Origin: CAWEQO01 sp963811225
GTDB taxonomy: Bacteria > Chloroflexota > Anaerolineae > Anaerolineales > Anaerolineaceae
Direction of reading: 5' to 3'
Assembly: GCA_963811225.1 (NCBI GenBank)
Contig: CAWEQO010000007.1
Location: 124,001 to 188,000, forward strand
Length of the DNA stretch: 64,000 nt
Position numbers and translations under genes: made by a program. Shown in pieces: positions 62,460 to 64,000 of this stretch. Positions within the stretch are counted from its first letter, which is position 1. Each line of letters begins with the position of its first letter. The notes below the pieces were generated by a model that was not told where the DNA came from, did not search any database, and saw only the letters and a program-made list of their open reading frames with translations.

Positions 62460-63182
62460 GCCGGATCGTTTACGAAGACTCCTCCAAAAGTACGATAAGA
62501 TTTTATCCAGGAATGGGAAGCCCAGCACGAATCCGAACACCGACCCGACCACACCCGTCCAGCGGGCAGCTCGAACGGGCAGGCCCAACAGAGAACTGCG
62601 CCCCTCCACGTCGATTGGGAGGGCCAGCAATGTTTGCCGTTCAACCGAGCCGCCGTCCTTTGGCACCAGGTTGAGGTAGATCCAGAGTGTGCCGCGGTAG
62701 ACGCCGGGCGAAGCCGGGCTGAGGCTCCAGAAAAGCCGCACCGTCTTGCCACGCTGCATGGTCTCGCTGATGCTGTCGTCTGGCTGCACCTCGATCCCGG
62801 CCATGTCGAGGCGCGCTTCCAGCACCAGGTTGTGCGTATCGTACAGGTCGGGCACCTCGATCGGCTCCAGGCTGAGTTCGTGGCCCGCCTGTTCCACGGT
62901 CGGCGTGATACGGCCCTGCTCGTCCACCTCCAGCGCCAGCTGGATGCGGTCCGATTCCCCGACCCAGATGGCCTCAGGGCGGTCTACCGTCAGCAGGCGG
63001 CGCTCTTTCATCTGAGGGGCAGGGAGGGTTGGCTGGACGGGCGGGAGGGTCGCGAGGATCTGTGGAATGGGGTTCTCGGGGGGAGCCGCAGGCGTTTCTT
63101 CTACAGGAGGCGCGCTGCAGCCGAACAGCGCCAGGAGCAGGACCACCGACAGCCGGGCGAGCGTACCTGCCGCGCGTTTCAC
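62454..63182 (-). CDS. Hypothetical lipoprotein with C-terminal membrane helix
   Basis: A 242-residue protein: N-terminal signal with lipobox LFGC, Pro-rich linker, a beta-rich body (about 60-195), and a hydrophobic stretch near the C-terminus (WTGVVGSVFGFVLGFPFL) followed by Arg/Lys. The body resembles an immunoglobulin-like envelope domain, but I cannot assign a family. Its ATG overlaps the stop of the next gene upstream by 4 bp. Confidence 0.7.
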   Translation of the reverse strand: MKRAAGTLARLSVVLLLALFGCSAPPVEETPAAPPENPIPQILATLPPVQPTLPAPQMKERRLLTVDRPEAIWVGESDRIQLALEVDEQGRITPTVEQAGHELSLEPIEVPDLYDTHNLVLEARLDMAGIEVQPDDSISETMQRGKTVRLFWSLSPASPGVYRGTLWIYLNLVPKDGGSVERQTLLALPIDVEGRSSLLGLPVRAARWTGVVGSVFGFVLGFPFLDKILSYFWRSLRKRSGK

Positions 63183-63364
63183 AGCAGCGTCTCGAAGAAA
63201 AGCAAGATCAATCCGCTCACCGGGGTCGAAGGGGGCGATTCAATGGTCGGCAGGGGAACGACCAACTGCGCCCGTCCCAGCGGCCAGAATGAAAACGCCA
63301 GCAGGGCCAGGGAGAGCAGCAGAATCAGGATGCCAATCCAAACGCGCTTGGGCAGCTTTGCCAT
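63179..63364 (-). CDS. Small single-pass membrane protein
   Basis: 61 residues: KLPKRVW, one membrane helix (IGILILLLSLALLAFSFWPLG), a short Pro-rich stretch and a second hydrophobic end (GLILLFFETLL). The 4-bp overlap with the following lipoprotein gene and the 12-bp gap to the preceding gene support it as real. Function unknown. Confidence 0.6.
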   Translation of the reverse strand: MAKLPKRVWIGILILLLSLALLAFSFWPLGRAQLVVPLPTIESPPSTPVSGLILLFFETLL

Positions 63365-63376
63365 GCTTCTATCGTA

Positions 63377-64000
63377 TTACGTTTTCCCCAAAATTACAAC
63401 TTCCACCTGCGAGCCGGCTTTGTCATCCACAAAGACGTGCAGTGGATCGTCCGTGAACAGTGAGGCGCTCAAGAAAGCCTCGATCTCCTCGATGTGCTGA
63501 CCGCGGGCCTGTTCGGGCGCAAACGTGCGATACACACGCAGACCCCACGAGGCCAGATCAATCGGCAGCGGCATGCTGAAGGCCACATTGGTATGGCTGC
63601 CTGCGGAACGGTCGCGCACGCTCACGTGCAGCCAGGGGATGTATTGGCTGTACCAGCTGAGTGCAATGACAGCCAGGCCCAAGCCAAAGGGGAACCACGC
63701 CAGCCAAAAGCCCCAGCTCAAACCGGCCGCCTGATAGCCTGCATACATCCAGTAAGCGCCCGTGACTGCCAGGAACACCCCCACCGCCATCGGCAGAGTC
63801 CACCAGCGCTTCCAGCGCGCCACCCGCTGCCGGATCTCTTCCTCACCGGTCTCCACCACCTCCGGCTGTACGTCGATCGGCACGGCCGGTGGTACGCTCT
63901 CCGCCTGGAGGACGTGTTCTTCCGGCAGCAGCTCGCCTGCGTCCAAGGCTGCCAGTATGCGTGAGCCTTCTTCAATCGAAAGCTCGCCCGCCTCCACCTT
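63377..64000 (-). CDS. Membrane protein with SHOCT-like N-terminal motif, partial
   Basis: At least 207 residues, running off the window edge. The visible start KVEAGELSIEEGSRILAALD resembles the short SHOCT-like helix found at the N-terminus of YvlB/LiaX-type envelope-stress proteins. Two membrane helices (about 68-88 and 94-115) and a soluble C-terminal domain of about 90 residues follow. It forms a unit with the next two envelope genes. Confidence 0.6.
   Translation of the reverse strand, partial: KVEAGELSIEEGSRILAALDAGELLPEEHVLQAESVPPAVPIDVQPEVVETGEEEIRQRVARWKRWWTLPMAVGVFLAVTGAYWMYAGYQAAGLSWGFWLAWFPFGLGLAVIALSWYSQYIPWLHVSVRDRSAGSHTNVAFSMPLPIDLASWGLRVYRTFAPEQARGQHIEEIEAFLSASLFTDDPLHVFVDDKAGSQVEVVILGKT

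Overview
The window reads as a chromosome segment from a GC-rich member of the Chloroflexota, most likely an Anaerolineae-type bacterium. This is inferred from gene content and style: Thr/Pro-rich lipoprotein linkers, a DHH-CBS-CCA fusion, two NuoM copies, a b-delta ATP synthase fusion, an archaeal-type ProRS, GH4/GH13 sugar genes and a receiver-TadZ-like protein. There is no rRNA operon, so the phylum call is moderate. Most of the region is core chromosome. The exceptions are one insertion sequence (44681-46162) and an AT-rich glycosyltransferase island (about 38.5-41.75 kb).

Layout. 0-8.5 kb: end of a GDPD gene, AAA+ ATPase and recJ (minus), then tgt, uppP and a PBP-like lipoprotein (plus), then chbG-like, alpha/beta hydrolase and ftsB-like genes (minus). 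8.6 kb: tRNA-Leu(CAG). 9-14.8 kb: 7TM sensor kinase, LysM protein, LCP lipoprotein and a tyrosine-recombinase-like protein lacking its catalytic residues. 14.8-21.2 kb: tilS, receiver/TadZ-like protein, sirtuin, DegV and mutL; mutL has an in-frame TGA at codon 4 of its natural start. 21.3-23 kb: MoaD-like gene, RNase P RNA and an MBL-fold gene. 23-31.4 kb: sugar module (two GH4 genes around an aldo/keto reductase, GH13, amidohydrolase, VOC, 2-hydroxyacid dehydrogenase). 31.6-38.5 kb: DHH-CBS-CCA fusion, GNAT, lipoprotein, methyltransferase and a second EF-G. 38.7-44.7 kb: two membrane/polysaccharide glycosyltransferase genes, LOG, proS and a helical hypothetical. 44.7-49 kb: ISKra4-type element, rpsO and pnp. 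49.1-53 kb: murE and the F0 genes atpI-B-E-FH. 53.1-62.3 kb: complex I membrane-arm genes nuoA-H-J-K-L-M-M-N. 62.4-64 kb: three envelope genes, the last cut by the window edge.

How the parts fit. The last third encodes the membrane half of the respiratory chain: a proton-pumping complex I arm with an extra antiporter-like subunit, next to the proton channel of ATP synthase. The catalytic parts of both machines (NuoBCDEFGI and F1 alpha/gamma/beta/epsilon) are absent from the window. The sugar module would hydrolyse alpha-linked oligosaccharides inside the cell, but no transporter is present.

Two sequence-level patterns stand out. First, gene ends carry very long, often perfect hairpins (stems up to 41 bp with 3-4 nt loops). 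Second, a dispersed palindromic element of about 90 bp, ending in GTAACTGC/GCAGTTAC, sits in the leaders of mutL and pnp, with shorter relatives elsewhere. Several strong promoters lie so close to the start codon that the mRNAs should be leaderless or nearly so.
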